54,407 nucleotides of DNA from Lutibacter sp. (GCF_021647475.1 NZ_JAKIUR010000015.1:1-54407); one strand, 5' to 3'. Numbered from the stretch's first letter, positions 25,640 to 33,554 are shown. A program made the numbers and translations. Notes: generated by a model not told the origin, from the sequence alone.

Positions 25640-26706
25640 GTGCAATTGATATGATAACACCAAGAATAGAGATAAACCTTAGGAAAATTGCCCATAATGC
25701 AAAAACATTGAAAGAACTTTATGGTTCAAAAGGTATTGATGTAATTGGCGTAACAAAAGTAGTTTGTGGAGATACTAAGATTGCAAATATTTTAATAAAA
25801 AGTGGAATAAATATTCTTGCCGATTCAAGAATAGATAATATCAAAAAAATGCATAATGCAGGTATTCAAGCACAATTTCTTTTATTAAGGAGCATTTATA
25901 GTCAAGCCAAAAATATTGTGAAGTATGCCGACATTAGTCTTAATTCGGAGCTTATGGTAATTAAAGAACTTTCAAAATTCGCTGTAAAGCAAGATGCCAC
26001 ACATAAAATTATATTAATGGTGGAATTGGGAGATTTAAGAGAGGGTATTATGCCCTCCAACTTGGAAAAAATCGTTAATGAGGTTATAGGATTAAAAGGA
26101 ATTGAACTTGCCGGTATCGGAACAAACTTGGCTTGTTTCGGGGGAATTAAGCCTGATGATAAAAAAATGGAGAATTTGTCCTCAATTGCAATAAATATTG
26201 AAGATAAGTTCGAATTAAAATTAGAGTTTGTTTCAGGTGGAAACTCAGCCAATTATAATTGGTTTATGTCAACTAAGGATGTTGGTAAAATCAATAATTT
26301 ACGGCTTGGTGAATCTATATTTTTGGGTTGTGAAACTCTTGAAAGAAAACCCATACCAGGTTTATTTACAGATGCCTTTACTTTAATTGCAGAAGTTATT
26401 GAATCAAAAATAAAACCCTCTTTACCAAATGGAAATGTTTATCAGGATGCATTTGGAAATACACCAAAATTTATTGACCGTGGTTTAATAAAAAGAATTT
26501 TACTCGGAGTTGGTTTACAAGATGTTTTAGTTTCAGGATTAACGCCCCTATTGGATATTGATATTCTCGGAGCAAGTAGTGACCATATCATTGTTGATGC
26601 CAAACAAACAGACTTAAAAGTGGGAAATACTGTTGAGTTTAATCTCAATTACGGAGCATTACTCTCAGCAATGACCTCACCGTATATAAATAAAAAATAC
26701 AAATAG
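25636..26706 (+). CDS. PLP-dependent alanine/ornithine racemase family enzyme
   Basis: 356 residues of the alanine racemase N-terminal (fold type III) family. The PLP Lys is K41 in DVIGVTKVVCGD. FVSGGNSANYNW (near 205) and RLGESIFLGCE (near 240) are the phosphate-site and active-site blocks of the ornithine/amino-acid racemase branch, not of canonical Alr. The start is GTG at 25636, overlapping the preceding stop; ATG 25651 (MITPRIEINL) is an equally good start. It should interconvert L and D forms of an amino acid. The substrate is unknown; the neighbours suggest D-Ala, D-Glu or ornithine. Intact. Confidence 0.87.
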   Translation: MSAIDMITPRIEINLRKIAHNAKTLKELYGSKGIDVIGVTKVVCGDTKIANILIKSGINILADSRIDNIKKMHNAGIQAQFLLLRSIYSQAKNIVKYADISLNSELMVIKELSKFAVKQDATHKIILMVELGDLREGIMPSNLEKIVNEVIGLKGIELAGIGTNLACFGGIKPDDKKMENLSSIAINIEDKFELKLEFVSGGNSANYNWFMSTKDVGKINNLRLGESIFLGCETLERKPIPGLFTDAFTLIAEVIESKIKPSLPNGNVYQDAFGNTPKFIDRGLIKRILLGVGLQDVLVSGLTPLLDIDILGASSDHIIVDAKQTDLKVGNTVEFNLNYGALLSAMTSPYINKKYK

Positions 26707-26711
26707 AGCCA

Positions 26712-27389
26712 ATGACTGGAAAAGAATATTGCGAATTAGTTGAACGATTAGACCGCTTCCAAAAGCAACTTATCTCTACTATTATGATTAAGGACGATCA
26801 TTCTCCGTTAATCAGCTTAAAAGAATCAAATTTTAATTTAGTGTTTGAACCATCTTTTTACAAGGATTACAACTATATGGTTAGAGAAGCTGTTTTTAAA
26901 AAAATAGGACGAATAAGCAAAATTTTGGATAAGGAAGATAAAAGATTAATCATTCGTTCCGTATGGAGAGGTTTTGCACATCAAAAACTTTTGCGTGACA
27001 GAAGAGTCAAGATTATAAAAAAAGATTATCCCAATAAATCATTAAAAGAGATTAATAAAATAGTTTCTTATTTCATTGCTCCTGAGGAAGAATCTATGCA
27101 TTCAACCGGTGGAGCTGTGGATGCGTTAATCTATGATTTAAAAAAGGATTGCGTAATGGATTTTGGAAATAATGTCGGACTACATTTAGAACTTAATAAA
27201 ACCTGTTATCCATTTCATCCTGACATTACAGCACAAGTAAGAAAGAACAGAGAACTTCTTATTAATCTCTTCGATAAAGAGGGGTTTGTAGTTGACCCTA
27301 AAGAATATTGGCATTTTGATTATGGAAATACTATCTGGGCAATAGAAAAAGGCAGGAAATATGCTAAATATGGCATTATTAAAAAATAA
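26712..27389 (+). CDS. D-alanyl-D-alanine dipeptidase, VanX/DdpX type (M15D)
   Basis: 225 residues. The M15 zinc signature SxHxxGxAxD is SMHSTGGAVD (H130, D137), and EYWHFDYG supplies the catalytic-type E198 and zinc ligand H201. R86 in SVWRG matches the transition-state Arg of VanX. There is no signal peptide, so the enzyme should act in the cytoplasm, cleaving D-Ala-D-Ala or a similar D,D-dipeptide. It lies 5 bp after the racemase gene and its stop is only 3 bp before the attC-like site, as is usual for cassette genes. No vanA/vanH-like ligase is nearby, so a resistance operon is not indicated. Confidence 0.88.
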   Translation: MTGKEYCELVERLDRFQKQLISTIMIKDDHSPLISLKESNFNLVFEPSFYKDYNYMVREAVFKKIGRISKILDKEDKRLIIRSVWRGFAHQKLLRDRRVKIIKKDYPNKSLKEINKIVSYFIAPEEESMHSTGGAVDALIYDLKKDCVMDFGNNVGLHLELNKTCYPFHPDITAQVRKNRELLINLFDKEGFVVDPKEYWHFDYGNTIWAIEKGRKYAKYGIIKK

Positions 27390-27392
27390 TCA

Positions 27393-27520
27393 GCACATAG
27401 CAATGTGTATAGTTTATGGCGGATGAAGTGCTAAATATGAGCGATTTAACATTAATAAAACATCGACGTAAGTTGAAAGTTTTGTGTTCCAAAAACCGCC
27501 ACAAAACCATATACTAACCG
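27393..27520 (+). other. attC-like recombination site of the cassette
   Basis: Starts with GCACATAGC (27393-27401) and ends CTAACCG at 27520; in circular form it would continue with TTATGTGC (24500-24507). The outer boxes pair at 8 of 9 positions plus one G-T wobble. Inside, GTATAGTTTATGGCGG (27407-27422) pairs imperfectly with CCGCCACAAAACCATATAC (27496-27514), leaving unpaired bases on one strand as in attC hairpins. The spacer is 73 nt. Total length of about 136 bp is within the range of long attC sites. The assignment rests on structure and junctions, not on a covariance search. Confidence 0.68.
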
Positions 27521-27978
27521 ATGGAACAGTTCGCCCTTTATCCGATTTAATTAGTAAATCTGAAATTATTATTAATGGCACCTACCAGGATACTGACAAT
27601 CCTATCGATTTTGTAACAGAAGAAGAAAAAGATAGTTTAAAACCAGGAAGTTTAATTATTGATGTGAGTTGTGACGAAGGTATGGGATTCTATTTTGCAA
27701 AACCTACAACTTTTAAAAAACCAATGCTGAATATAGATAATATTGACTATTATGCAGTTGATCATACGCCAAGTTATCTATGGGAAAGTGCTTCAAGATC
27801 AATATCTGCAGCACTAATTGTTTATTTACCAATAATTTTAGAAGGTCATAAAAGTTGGATGGAAAATCCTACAATTCAAAAAGCTATTAATGTTGATAAT
27901 GGTGTGATTAAAAAGAAGTCTGTTTTAACTTTTCAGAATCGTATGTTAGATTATCCACATAATTTTATAAAAATTTAA
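27521..27978 (+). pseudogene. 3' part of the split AlaDH / CEO synthase-like gene
   Basis: Continues the host protein from DGTVRPLSDLISKSEIIING through DVSCDEGMGFYFAKPTTF and VDHTPSYLWESASRSISAAL to a natural end at YPHNFIKI. With the 5' part (23809-24499) the reconstructed gene is 1,149 bp, 382 residues, the normal size for the family. The frame is open upstream to a GTG at 27484, but those codons belong to the attC-like site. It has no start or promoter of its own and lacks the N-terminal domain, so a separate functional product is unlikely. Confidence 0.82.
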
Positions 27979-28130
27979 AAGTCAGAATTTAATAAGTTCT
28001 GAAATTTTATTACTAAAATGGGCAATTATTTTGATAACGCTTAAGAGAAACTTGCATATATTATCTTTTAAAAACTTAAAGTGTTTTAGATTGTATAATT
28101 TTTGTTAAGTTAAATTGGTTTAAATCAATA

Positions 28131-28411
28131 CTAAAAAGGCTTGCGGAACGAATAATAGAATAATTTGTGTACTTGTAAAAACCGAATAACATCAGACTTC
28201 ATAATTTTATAAGGAAATTTTAATAAGGAAATTTTAAATAATACGCTCCTTTAGCATTGGTTTTAGTTCCTCGGTTTATACCTTTCATAAATACATGAAC
28301 CCCTTCAATAGGTTTATTAGTATTAGCATCTAAAACTTTGCCTTAAATATATTGAGAAAACGAAATAAAAGTTGATAAGGAAAAGAGTGTAAATAGTAAG
28401 AACTTTTTCAT
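28131..28411 (-). pseudogene. relic of a carboxypeptidase-regulatory-domain protein (TonB-receptor-like N-terminus)
   Basis: From ATG 28411 the minus strand encodes a signal peptide MKKFLLFTLFSLSTFISFSQ. An in-frame stop follows at codon 23. The next codons then read GKVLDANTNKPIEGVHVFM and KGINRGTKTNAKGAYYLKFP, the start of a CarboxypepD_reg-like beta-sandwich found in TonB-dependent receptors and related surface proteins. The frame stops at 28220 because of a 14-bp tandem duplication (28211-28238); ignoring the duplicate, similarity continues to about 28131. Only the first domain remains. Dead gene. The rest of the 27979-28598 interval shows nothing else. Confidence 0.7.
28211..28238. repeat. 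14-bp tandem duplication inside the relic gene
   Basis: AAGGAAATTTTAAT occurs twice in a row, the second copy with a final difference. It introduces the stop at 28220 in the minus-strand relic. A slippage duplication of this size would have frameshifted the gene. Confidence 0.6.
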
Positions 28412-28598
28412 GGTTTATTTTATAAAATTATCTTCAAAAATTATACCTTAAAAGTAATTAAACATAAAATTATTTAAACGATATAATCACAATTATTTAA
28501 CAAAAGCATATTTATTTGTTAATTTTAAAATAATTACTACAAGTTGTAACATTTTTTTATAAAATTTGCATTATAATTAATACATAAATTATTTTTAC

Positions 28599-29588
28599 AT
28601 GAAAGTTGCAGTAGTTGGTGCTACCGGAATGGTAGGAAATGTAATGTTACAAATTTTAGAAGAACGAAATTTTCCAATTACGGAATTAATTCTTGTCGCT
28701 TCTGAAAAATCTGTTGGTAAACAAATTACTTTTAGAAATAAAAATTATTCCGTTATTGGATTGCAAGATGCTGTTAATTTACATCCAGATATCGCTATAT
28801 TTTCTGCTGGCGGACAAACATCATTAGATTGGGCTCCAAAATTTGCTGAAGTTGGGACAACAGTTATTGACAATTCTTCTGCTTGGAGAATGAATCCTGA
28901 CAACAAATTAATTGTTCCTGAAATAAATGCTTCTGAATTAACAAAAGAGGATAAAATTATTGCAAACCCTAATTGCTCAACCATTCAATTGGTTATGGCA
29001 TTAGCACCACTTCATAAAAAATATAAGATTAAACGATTAATTGTTTCCACATACCAATCAATCACTGGAACTGGAGTTAAAGCAGTCCAACAATTAGAAA
29101 ATGAATACAAAGGTGTAAAAGGCGAAATGGCTTATCATTATCCTATTCATAAAAATGCAATTCCGCATTGTGATGTTTTTTTAGAAAACGGTTACACAAA
29201 AGAAGAAATGAAATTAGTGCAAGAACCTCAAAAAATATTAAATGATAGAAGCATTGCCATTACCGCAACCGCAGTTAGAATTCCTGTTGTTGGTGGACAT
29301 AGCGAAAGTGCAAATATTGAATTTGAAAACGATTTTAATGTAGGTGAAGTTAGAAAACTTTTAAATGAAACACCAGGAGTTGTTGTACAAGATAATATTG
29401 ATACAAATACCTATCCAATGCCTATTTATGCACATGGTAAAAATGATGTTTTTGTAGGAAGAATTAGAAGAGATGAATCGCAACCAAAAACAATAAATAT
29501 GTGGATTGTTTCCGATAATTTACGAAAAGGTGCTGCAACAAATGCTGTACAAATTGCCGAGTATTTGGTGGAAAATAAATTGATATAA
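28599..29588 (+). CDS. asd: aspartate-semialdehyde dehydrogenase
   Basis: 329 residues. NADPH-dependent reduction of aspartyl phosphate to the semialdehyde, leading to lysine/DAP, threonine and methionine. The N-terminal VAVVGATGMVGNVML binds NADP, Cys126 in IANPNCSTIQ is the nucleophile, and VPVVGGHSESANI-type sequence near residue 230 carries the catalytic His. The length is right for the Gram-negative/Bacteroidetes branch. It is followed by a clear terminator at 29609-29634. Monocistronic. Confidence 0.96.
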   Translation: MKVAVVGATGMVGNVMLQILEERNFPITELILVASEKSVGKQITFRNKNYSVIGLQDAVNLHPDIAIFSAGGQTSLDWAPKFAEVGTTVIDNSSAWRMNPDNKLIVPEINASELTKEDKIIANPNCSTIQLVMALAPLHKKYKIKRLIVSTYQSITGTGVKAVQQLENEYKGVKGEMAYHYPIHKNAIPHCDVFLENGYTKEEMKLVQEPQKILNDRSIAITATAVRIPVVGGHSESANIEFENDFNVGEVRKLLNETPGVVVQDNIDTNTYPMPIYAHGKNDVFVGRIRRDESQPKTINMWIVSDNLRKGAATNAVQIAEYLVENKLI

Positions 29589-29608
29589 TAACTAAGTTTT
29601 ATAAAAAT

Positions 29609-29634
29609 AAAAAGCCGCACATTGTGCGGCTTTT
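29609..29634. terminator. Rho-independent terminator between asd and trxA
   Basis: GCCGCAC (29614-29620), loop ATT, GTGCGGC (29624-29630), with A-run before and T-run after. It can serve asd on the plus strand and trxA on the minus strand. Confidence 0.85.
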
Positions 29635-29660
29635 GTCTTTGGAATTTGGGATTTAAAACC

Positions 29661-30017
29661 TTAAGAAACTTTTAAAACATCTTTAAATATTTGTTCTAAT
29701 TGATGTTTTGGTAATGCACCTTGAGCCATTTGTGGTTCACCTTCTTTTGGGCAAAATAACATAGAAGGAATACTTCTAATTCCAAAAGCTCCAGCTAATT
29801 CTTGTTGAGCTTCAGTATCTACTTTATAGATATTTAATTTACCGTCGTATTCATTACTTAATTCTTCTAAAACTGGGGCCACCATTTTACAAGGTCCACA
29901 CCAATCAGCATAAAAGTCAATAACGCAAGGAATTTCACCTTCAAATTTCCACGTTTTATTTTTTTCGTAATTAAAAACTTTTTCTAAAAAAGTTTCTTTA
30001 GTTAAATATTCTGTCAT
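29661..30017 (-). CDS. trxA: thioredoxin
   Basis: 118 residues. The redox site is DWCGPCK (C40, C43), followed by the family segments KVDTEAQQELAGAFGIRSIPS with the cis-Pro. There is no signal peptide, so it is cytoplasmic, reducing protein disulfides. It is somewhat longer at the N-terminus than E. coli TrxA (about 10 residues). Convergent with asd. Confidence 0.94.
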   Translation of the reverse strand: MTEYLTKETFLEKVFNYEKNKTWKFEGEIPCVIDFYADWCGPCKMVAPVLEELSNEYDGKLNIYKVDTEAQQELAGAFGIRSIPSMLFCPKEGEPQMAQGALPKHQLEQIFKDVLKVS

Positions 30018-30177
30018 TTTCTATTTTTTTAATTAATAAAATACTTGTTTTGTGCACTTTATTAGACTGCAAAGTGACATAAAAACTTACAAAGTTAGCG
30101 TAACTTTGGTTACATCTGTAAATTATTTGTAATTTAACGACTGAAAACCATATTAATTTAAACTAAAACACATTATT

Positions 30178-30549
30178 ATGAATTCAAAATTAATTTTAGT
30201 ACTACGAATTTTATTAGCCTTAATCCTTATTGTATTTGGAGCTAATAAATTTTTTGGTTTTATGCCTGATCCTAAAATGCCTGAACTTGCAGGTAATTTT
30301 ATGGCAGCAATGATGGCAACAGGTTACTTATTTAAATTAGTAGGTGCTACCGAAGTTGTTGTTGGCCTACTTTTATTGTTTAATAAATGGGTTCCTTTAG
30401 CATTGGTAATAATCGCTCCAGTTGCTGTAAATATGATATTTTTCCATTTATTTTTAAATCCTGCGGGGATTGGTCCAGCAGCAGTGGTAACTATAATTGT
30501 TATTATTTTAATGTATAAAAAATGGAATAAGTACAAAACACTATTTTAA
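30178..30549 (+). CDS. DoxX-like membrane protein
   Basis: 123 residues with four predicted membrane helices (about 5-25, 45-65, 70-90, 98-116). The pattern LVLRILLALILIVFGANKFF, then KLVGATEVVVGLLLLF, fits the DoxX/DoxD-like family of small inner-membrane proteins of uncertain function. Divergent from trxA. A terminator lies just beyond its stop at 30566-30602. Confidence 0.8.
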   Translation: MNSKLILVLRILLALILIVFGANKFFGFMPDPKMPELAGNFMAAMMATGYLFKLVGATEVVVGLLLLFNKWVPLALVIIAPVAVNMIFFHLFLNPAGIGPAAVVTIIVIILMYKKWNKYKTLF

Positions 30550-30565
30550 TTGATATTAAATTTTT

Positions 30566-30602
30566 TTAAAAAGCATATTCAAAAAGGATATGCTTTTTTT
30601 TT
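30566..30602 (+). terminator. Rho-independent terminator after the DoxX gene
   Basis: AAGCATAT (30571-30578), loop, ATATGCTT (30588-30595) and a run of T. It separates the DoxX gene from the prolyl oligopeptidase gene. Confidence 0.75.
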
Positions 30603-30636
30603 GATTACTTTTGAAAAAACTTTTAATTCATTTGTT

Positions 30637-32781
30637 ATGAAAAAAATAATATTTATTACATTGTTTGCAATTCTTTTAGCTTCCTGTAAAAATAATAATT
30701 CACCACAAAATATTACTAATTTGAAATATCCAACAACCAAACAAGTTGACACCATAACTAATTATTTTGGAATAAAAGTTAGAGATCCATATCGTTGGTT
30801 AGAAGATGACACCTCTGAAGAAACTAAAAATTGGGTGAAAGCTGAAAATAAAATAACATTTAATTATTTATCAAAAATACCTTATCGAAAGGAATTAAAA
30901 TCACGATTAAAAGAATTGTGGAATTATGAAAAAATTGGAGCTCCATTTAAAGAAGGGAACTACACTTATTTTTATAAAAATGATGGATTACAAAATCAAT
31001 ATGTGTTGTACCGACAAAAAAATAAAGAAGCTCCTGAAATTTTTTTAGATCCAAATACTTTTTCTAAAGATGGAACTATTTCATTAGGAAATGTTTCTTT
31101 TTCAAAAAATGGAAAAATAGTGGCTTACTCAATTTCTGAAGGAGGTTCAGATTGGAGAAAAATTATTATTATGGATGCACTTTCAAAAGAAATTAAAGAA
31201 GACACAATTGTTGATGTAAAATTTAGTGGAATTTCTTGGAAAGGAAATAAAGGTTTCTACTATTCAAGTTATGAAAAACCAAAAGGAAGTGAACTATCTG
31301 CTAAAACAGATCAACATAGATTATTTTATCATCAATTAGGAACTTCACAAAAAGAAGATAAAATTATTTTTGGAAAACAAAAGAAAAGAAGATATGTAGG
31401 AGGTTATGTTACGGAAGATGGACATTATTTAGTAATAACAGCTTCTGTTTCAACTTCGGGTAATGAGTTATACATAAAAGATTTAACTAAAAAAAATAGT
31501 AAAATAATTTCAGTGGTTAGTAATTTTGAATCAACTACTAATGTATTAGATAATAAGGGTGAAATATTGTTATTAGTAACTAATTTAAACGCACCTAATA
31601 AGCGAATTGTTAAGGTTAGTGCCTCAAATCCAATTCCAAAAAACTGGGTTGATGTTATTCCAGAAACCAGCAATGTACTATCCGCCTCAAAAGCCAACGG
31701 ATTTATTTTTGCCAATTATATGGTTGACGCTATTTCTAAAGTAAATCAATATGATTATAATGGAAAATTGATTAGAAAAATTAAACTTCCAGGAATTGGA
31801 ACAGCTAGTGGTTTTAAAGGTAAAAAAGATCAACAAATAATTTATTTTTCATTTTCAAATTATATTACACCAAACTCTATTTTTAGTTTGGAAACAAAAT
31901 CAGGAAAAATAGCTATTTATAAAAAACCAGCTATTGATTTTAATTCAAGTAATTTTGAATCGCATCAAATATTTTATACTTCAAAAGATGGAACAAAAAT
32001 ACCAATGATTATTTCCTATAAAAAAGGAACCATTTTAAATGGTAAAAATCCTACTATTTTATATGGTTATGGAGGATTTAATATTAGCCTAACACCTTCT
32101 TTTAGTATTACAAATGCTGTGTGGATGGAAGAAGGAGGTATTTATGCCGTACCAAATTTACGAGGAGGTGGTGAATATGGAGAAAAATGGCATAATGCAG
32201 GGATTAAAATGCATAAACAAAATGTATTTGATGATTTTATTTCAGCAGCAGAATATTTAATAAAAAATAATTATACTTCCAAAAATTATTTAGCTATTCG
32301 CGGAGGTTCAAATGGAGGGCTGTTGGTTGGTGCAACAATGACTCAAAGACCAGATTTAATGAAAGTTGCATTGCCCGCTGTTGGAGTTATGGATATGTTG
32401 CGGTATCATAAATTTACAGCTGGGGCAGGTTGGGCTTACGATTATGGAACTGCTGATGATTCAAAAGAAATGTTTGAATATTTAAAAGGATATTCTCCAG
32501 TACACAACGTTAAAAAAGGAGTTCATTATCCAGCTACATTAATAACAACGGGAGATCATGATGATAGAGTAGTACCTGCACATTCATTTAAATTTGCTGC
32601 TGAATTACAAGCAAAACAAGGAGGTAATAACCCTATTTTAATTAGAATTGAAACTAACGTAGGTCATGGAGCAGGAACTCCTGTTTCAAAAATAATTGAG
32701 CAATATGCTGATATTTTTGGGTTTACATTATTCAATATGGGTTTTAAGGATTTACCTAGTAAAGTAAAAAATAGAAGATAA
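30637..32781 (+). CDS. prolyl oligopeptidase family serine peptidase (S9A), lipoprotein
   Basis: 714 residues from ATG 30637, which begins a lipoprotein signal (MKKIIFITLFAILLASC). The upstream in-frame TTG at 30550 would read through the terminator and is rejected. An N-terminal beta-propeller (about 60-440) caps a C-terminal alpha/beta-hydrolase. The triad is Ser558 (RGGSNGGLL), Asp in TGDHDDRVVPAH and His677 (VGHGAG). Cleaves short proline-containing peptides, here presumably in the periplasm. The RDPYRWLED block near residue 45 is typical. Confidence 0.94.
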   Translation: MKKIIFITLFAILLASCKNNNSPQNITNLKYPTTKQVDTITNYFGIKVRDPYRWLEDDTSEETKNWVKAENKITFNYLSKIPYRKELKSRLKELWNYEKIGAPFKEGNYTYFYKNDGLQNQYVLYRQKNKEAPEIFLDPNTFSKDGTISLGNVSFSKNGKIVAYSISEGGSDWRKIIIMDALSKEIKEDTIVDVKFSGISWKGNKGFYYSSYEKPKGSELSAKTDQHRLFYHQLGTSQKEDKIIFGKQKKRRYVGGYVTEDGHYLVITASVSTSGNELYIKDLTKKNSKIISVVSNFESTTNVLDNKGEILLLVTNLNAPNKRIVKVSASNPIPKNWVDVIPETSNVLSASKANGFIFANYMVDAISKVNQYDYNGKLIRKIKLPGIGTASGFKGKKDQQIIYFSFSNYITPNSIFSLETKSGKIAIYKKPAIDFNSSNFESHQIFYTSKDGTKIPMIISYKKGTILNGKNPTILYGYGGFNISLTPSFSITNAVWMEEGGIYAVPNLRGGGEYGEKWHNAGIKMHKQNVFDDFISAAEYLIKNNYTSKNYLAIRGGSNGGLLVGATMTQRPDLMKVALPAVGVMDMLRYHKFTAGAGWAYDYGTADDSKEMFEYLKGYSPVHNVKKGVHYPATLITTGDHDDRVVPAHSFKFAAELQAKQGGNNPILIRIETNVGHGAGTPVSKIIEQYADIFGFTLFNMGFKDLPSKVKNRR

Positions 32782-32821
32782 TTTTGTTAAACTACTGGGC
32801 TTGTAGAAGTTAAATCAATAA

Positions 32822-32845
32822 GTCTTCGACAAGCTCAGACTGACA
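32822..32845. repeat. short interspersed repeat (TTCGACAAGCTCAGACTGACA type)
   Basis: The 24-bp stretch contains CTTCGACAAGCTCAGACTGA, a motif I associate with dispersed intergenic repeats in Flavobacteria. It lies in the 73-bp gap between converging genes. No partner copy of the same type is seen in the window, so the call rests on memory. Confidence 0.35.
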
Positions 32846-32854
32846 CTATTTAAA

Positions 32855-33310
32855 TTAATAAATATTTAAAATTTTAGCTTCATTAAAAGGAACGATACCT
32901 CCAACTTTTTTACCTAATAATTGTTTCCCAATAGGTGAATTTGTTGAAATGGCATAATATGTTTTATTTTCGATGATAATTTCACCCGCACTAATTGCTA
33001 AAAAATAATTAACTTTATTGGTGATAATTAAACTGCTTAAACAAATAATATTAGATTTATTTTCAATTGAAATTCGTTTTAAAACTTCTTTCATTTCAGA
33101 AATTATTACCAATTGTTGACTTGCTTTTTCCATTTCTAACTGAATCATTGCTCTACCTGTTTCATGTTTATCACCTGCCGAACTTTTTGTTTCAGAAAAT
33201 AATGCTTTTTGATAAGACTTGATACTGGTAGTTACTGTGTTGTATTTTTCTTCTACAAAAAAAGTACAAGCTTCAAATAATTTTATTTTTAATTCTATAA
33301 TAACTTTCAT
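32855..33310 (-). CDS. Gre-factor-like C-terminal domain protein
   Basis: 151 residues from ATG 33310 (MKVIIELKIKLFEAC); a TTG six codons upstream is less likely. A helical N-terminal half (about 1-80) contains SSAGDKHETGRAMIQLEMEKA. The C-terminal part ends SPIGKQLLGKKVGGIVPF, similar to the SPLGKALLGKKVGD end of GreA/GreB and Rnk. Small proteins of this kind in Flavobacteria are often mislabelled 3-oxoacyl-ACP synthase. Binding to RNA polymerase is a plausible inference, but the acidic coiled-coil tip cannot be confirmed by eye. Confidence 0.6.
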   Translation of the reverse strand: MKVIIELKIKLFEACTFFVEEKYNTVTTSIKSYQKALFSETKSSAGDKHETGRAMIQLEMEKASQQLVIISEMKEVLKRISIENKSNIICLSSLIITNKVNYFLAISAGEIIIENKTYYAISTNSPIGKQLLGKKVGGIVPFNEAKILNIY

Positions 33311-33339
33311 AATTCTGAATATCAGCAATCTAACATAAC

Positions 33340-33442
33340 GCTCGTCACCCTAAACCTGCCAGCAGCAGGCGGGCTTGTTTCAGTGTCATATTCAATAAAA
33401 CATAGGTTATTAAATAGTAATGAGATGCTGAACCAAGTTCCT
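33340..33442. repeat. second copy of the palindromic intergenic repeat
   Basis: Contains CCTGCCAGCAGCAGGCGGGC and TTGTTTCAG (33355-33383), shared with the element at 7432-7577 in the opposite orientation. An inverted arm, GAGATGCTGAACCAAGTTC, follows at 33422-33440. The outer ends are less well preserved than in the first copy. Non-coding. Confidence 0.55.
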
Positions 33443-33554
33443 TTAGACTTGCAATATAAATATTATAACTAATTATGAATAATCAGTCAGGATTTATAAA
33501 TAAATATAATCCAATCCAACTTCTTTTAATAGTTTTGCTGTATAAATATTTTAA

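Larger units (their letters stand above)
24500..27520 (+). mobile_element. integron-type gene cassette inserted at a secondary site
   Basis: A 3,021-bp insert splitting the AlaDH-like gene. The left junction reads CATG|TTATGTGC (24499/24500) and the right junction CTAACCG|ATGG (27520/27521). Joining 24499 to 27521 makes a GAT codon and restores an in-frame VTIEH-DGTVRPL. There is no target duplication, no terminal inverted repeat and no transposase. The 3' end is an attC-like palindrome whose first box, GCACATAGC, pairs with GTTATGTGC at the left edge. These are the marks of site-specific cassette insertion by an integron integrase at a G^WT secondary site. The insert lies in the same direction as the host gene and has no obvious promoter of its own. 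No integrase gene is in the window. Confidence 0.72.

Noticed and set aside
26712..27389. VanX-like gene as part of a glycopeptide-resistance operon
   Set aside because: No VanA/B-type ligase, VanH dehydrogenase or VanRS regulators are nearby; the partners are a racemase and a DUF1611 protein.
24500..27520. Insert as a transposon or IS-derived element
   Set aside because: No transposase, no terminal inverted repeats and no flanking duplication; the junction restores the host frame exactly and the right end is an attC-like palindrome.
27484..27978. Separate gene starting at GTG 27484
   Set aside because: The first 12 codons lie in the attC-like site, and the protein is only the C-terminal part of the split AlaDH-like enzyme.
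30550..30636. N-terminal extension of the prolyl oligopeptidase from TTG 30550
   Set aside because: It would translate the DoxX terminator hairpin and hide the lipoprotein signal starting at ATG 30637.
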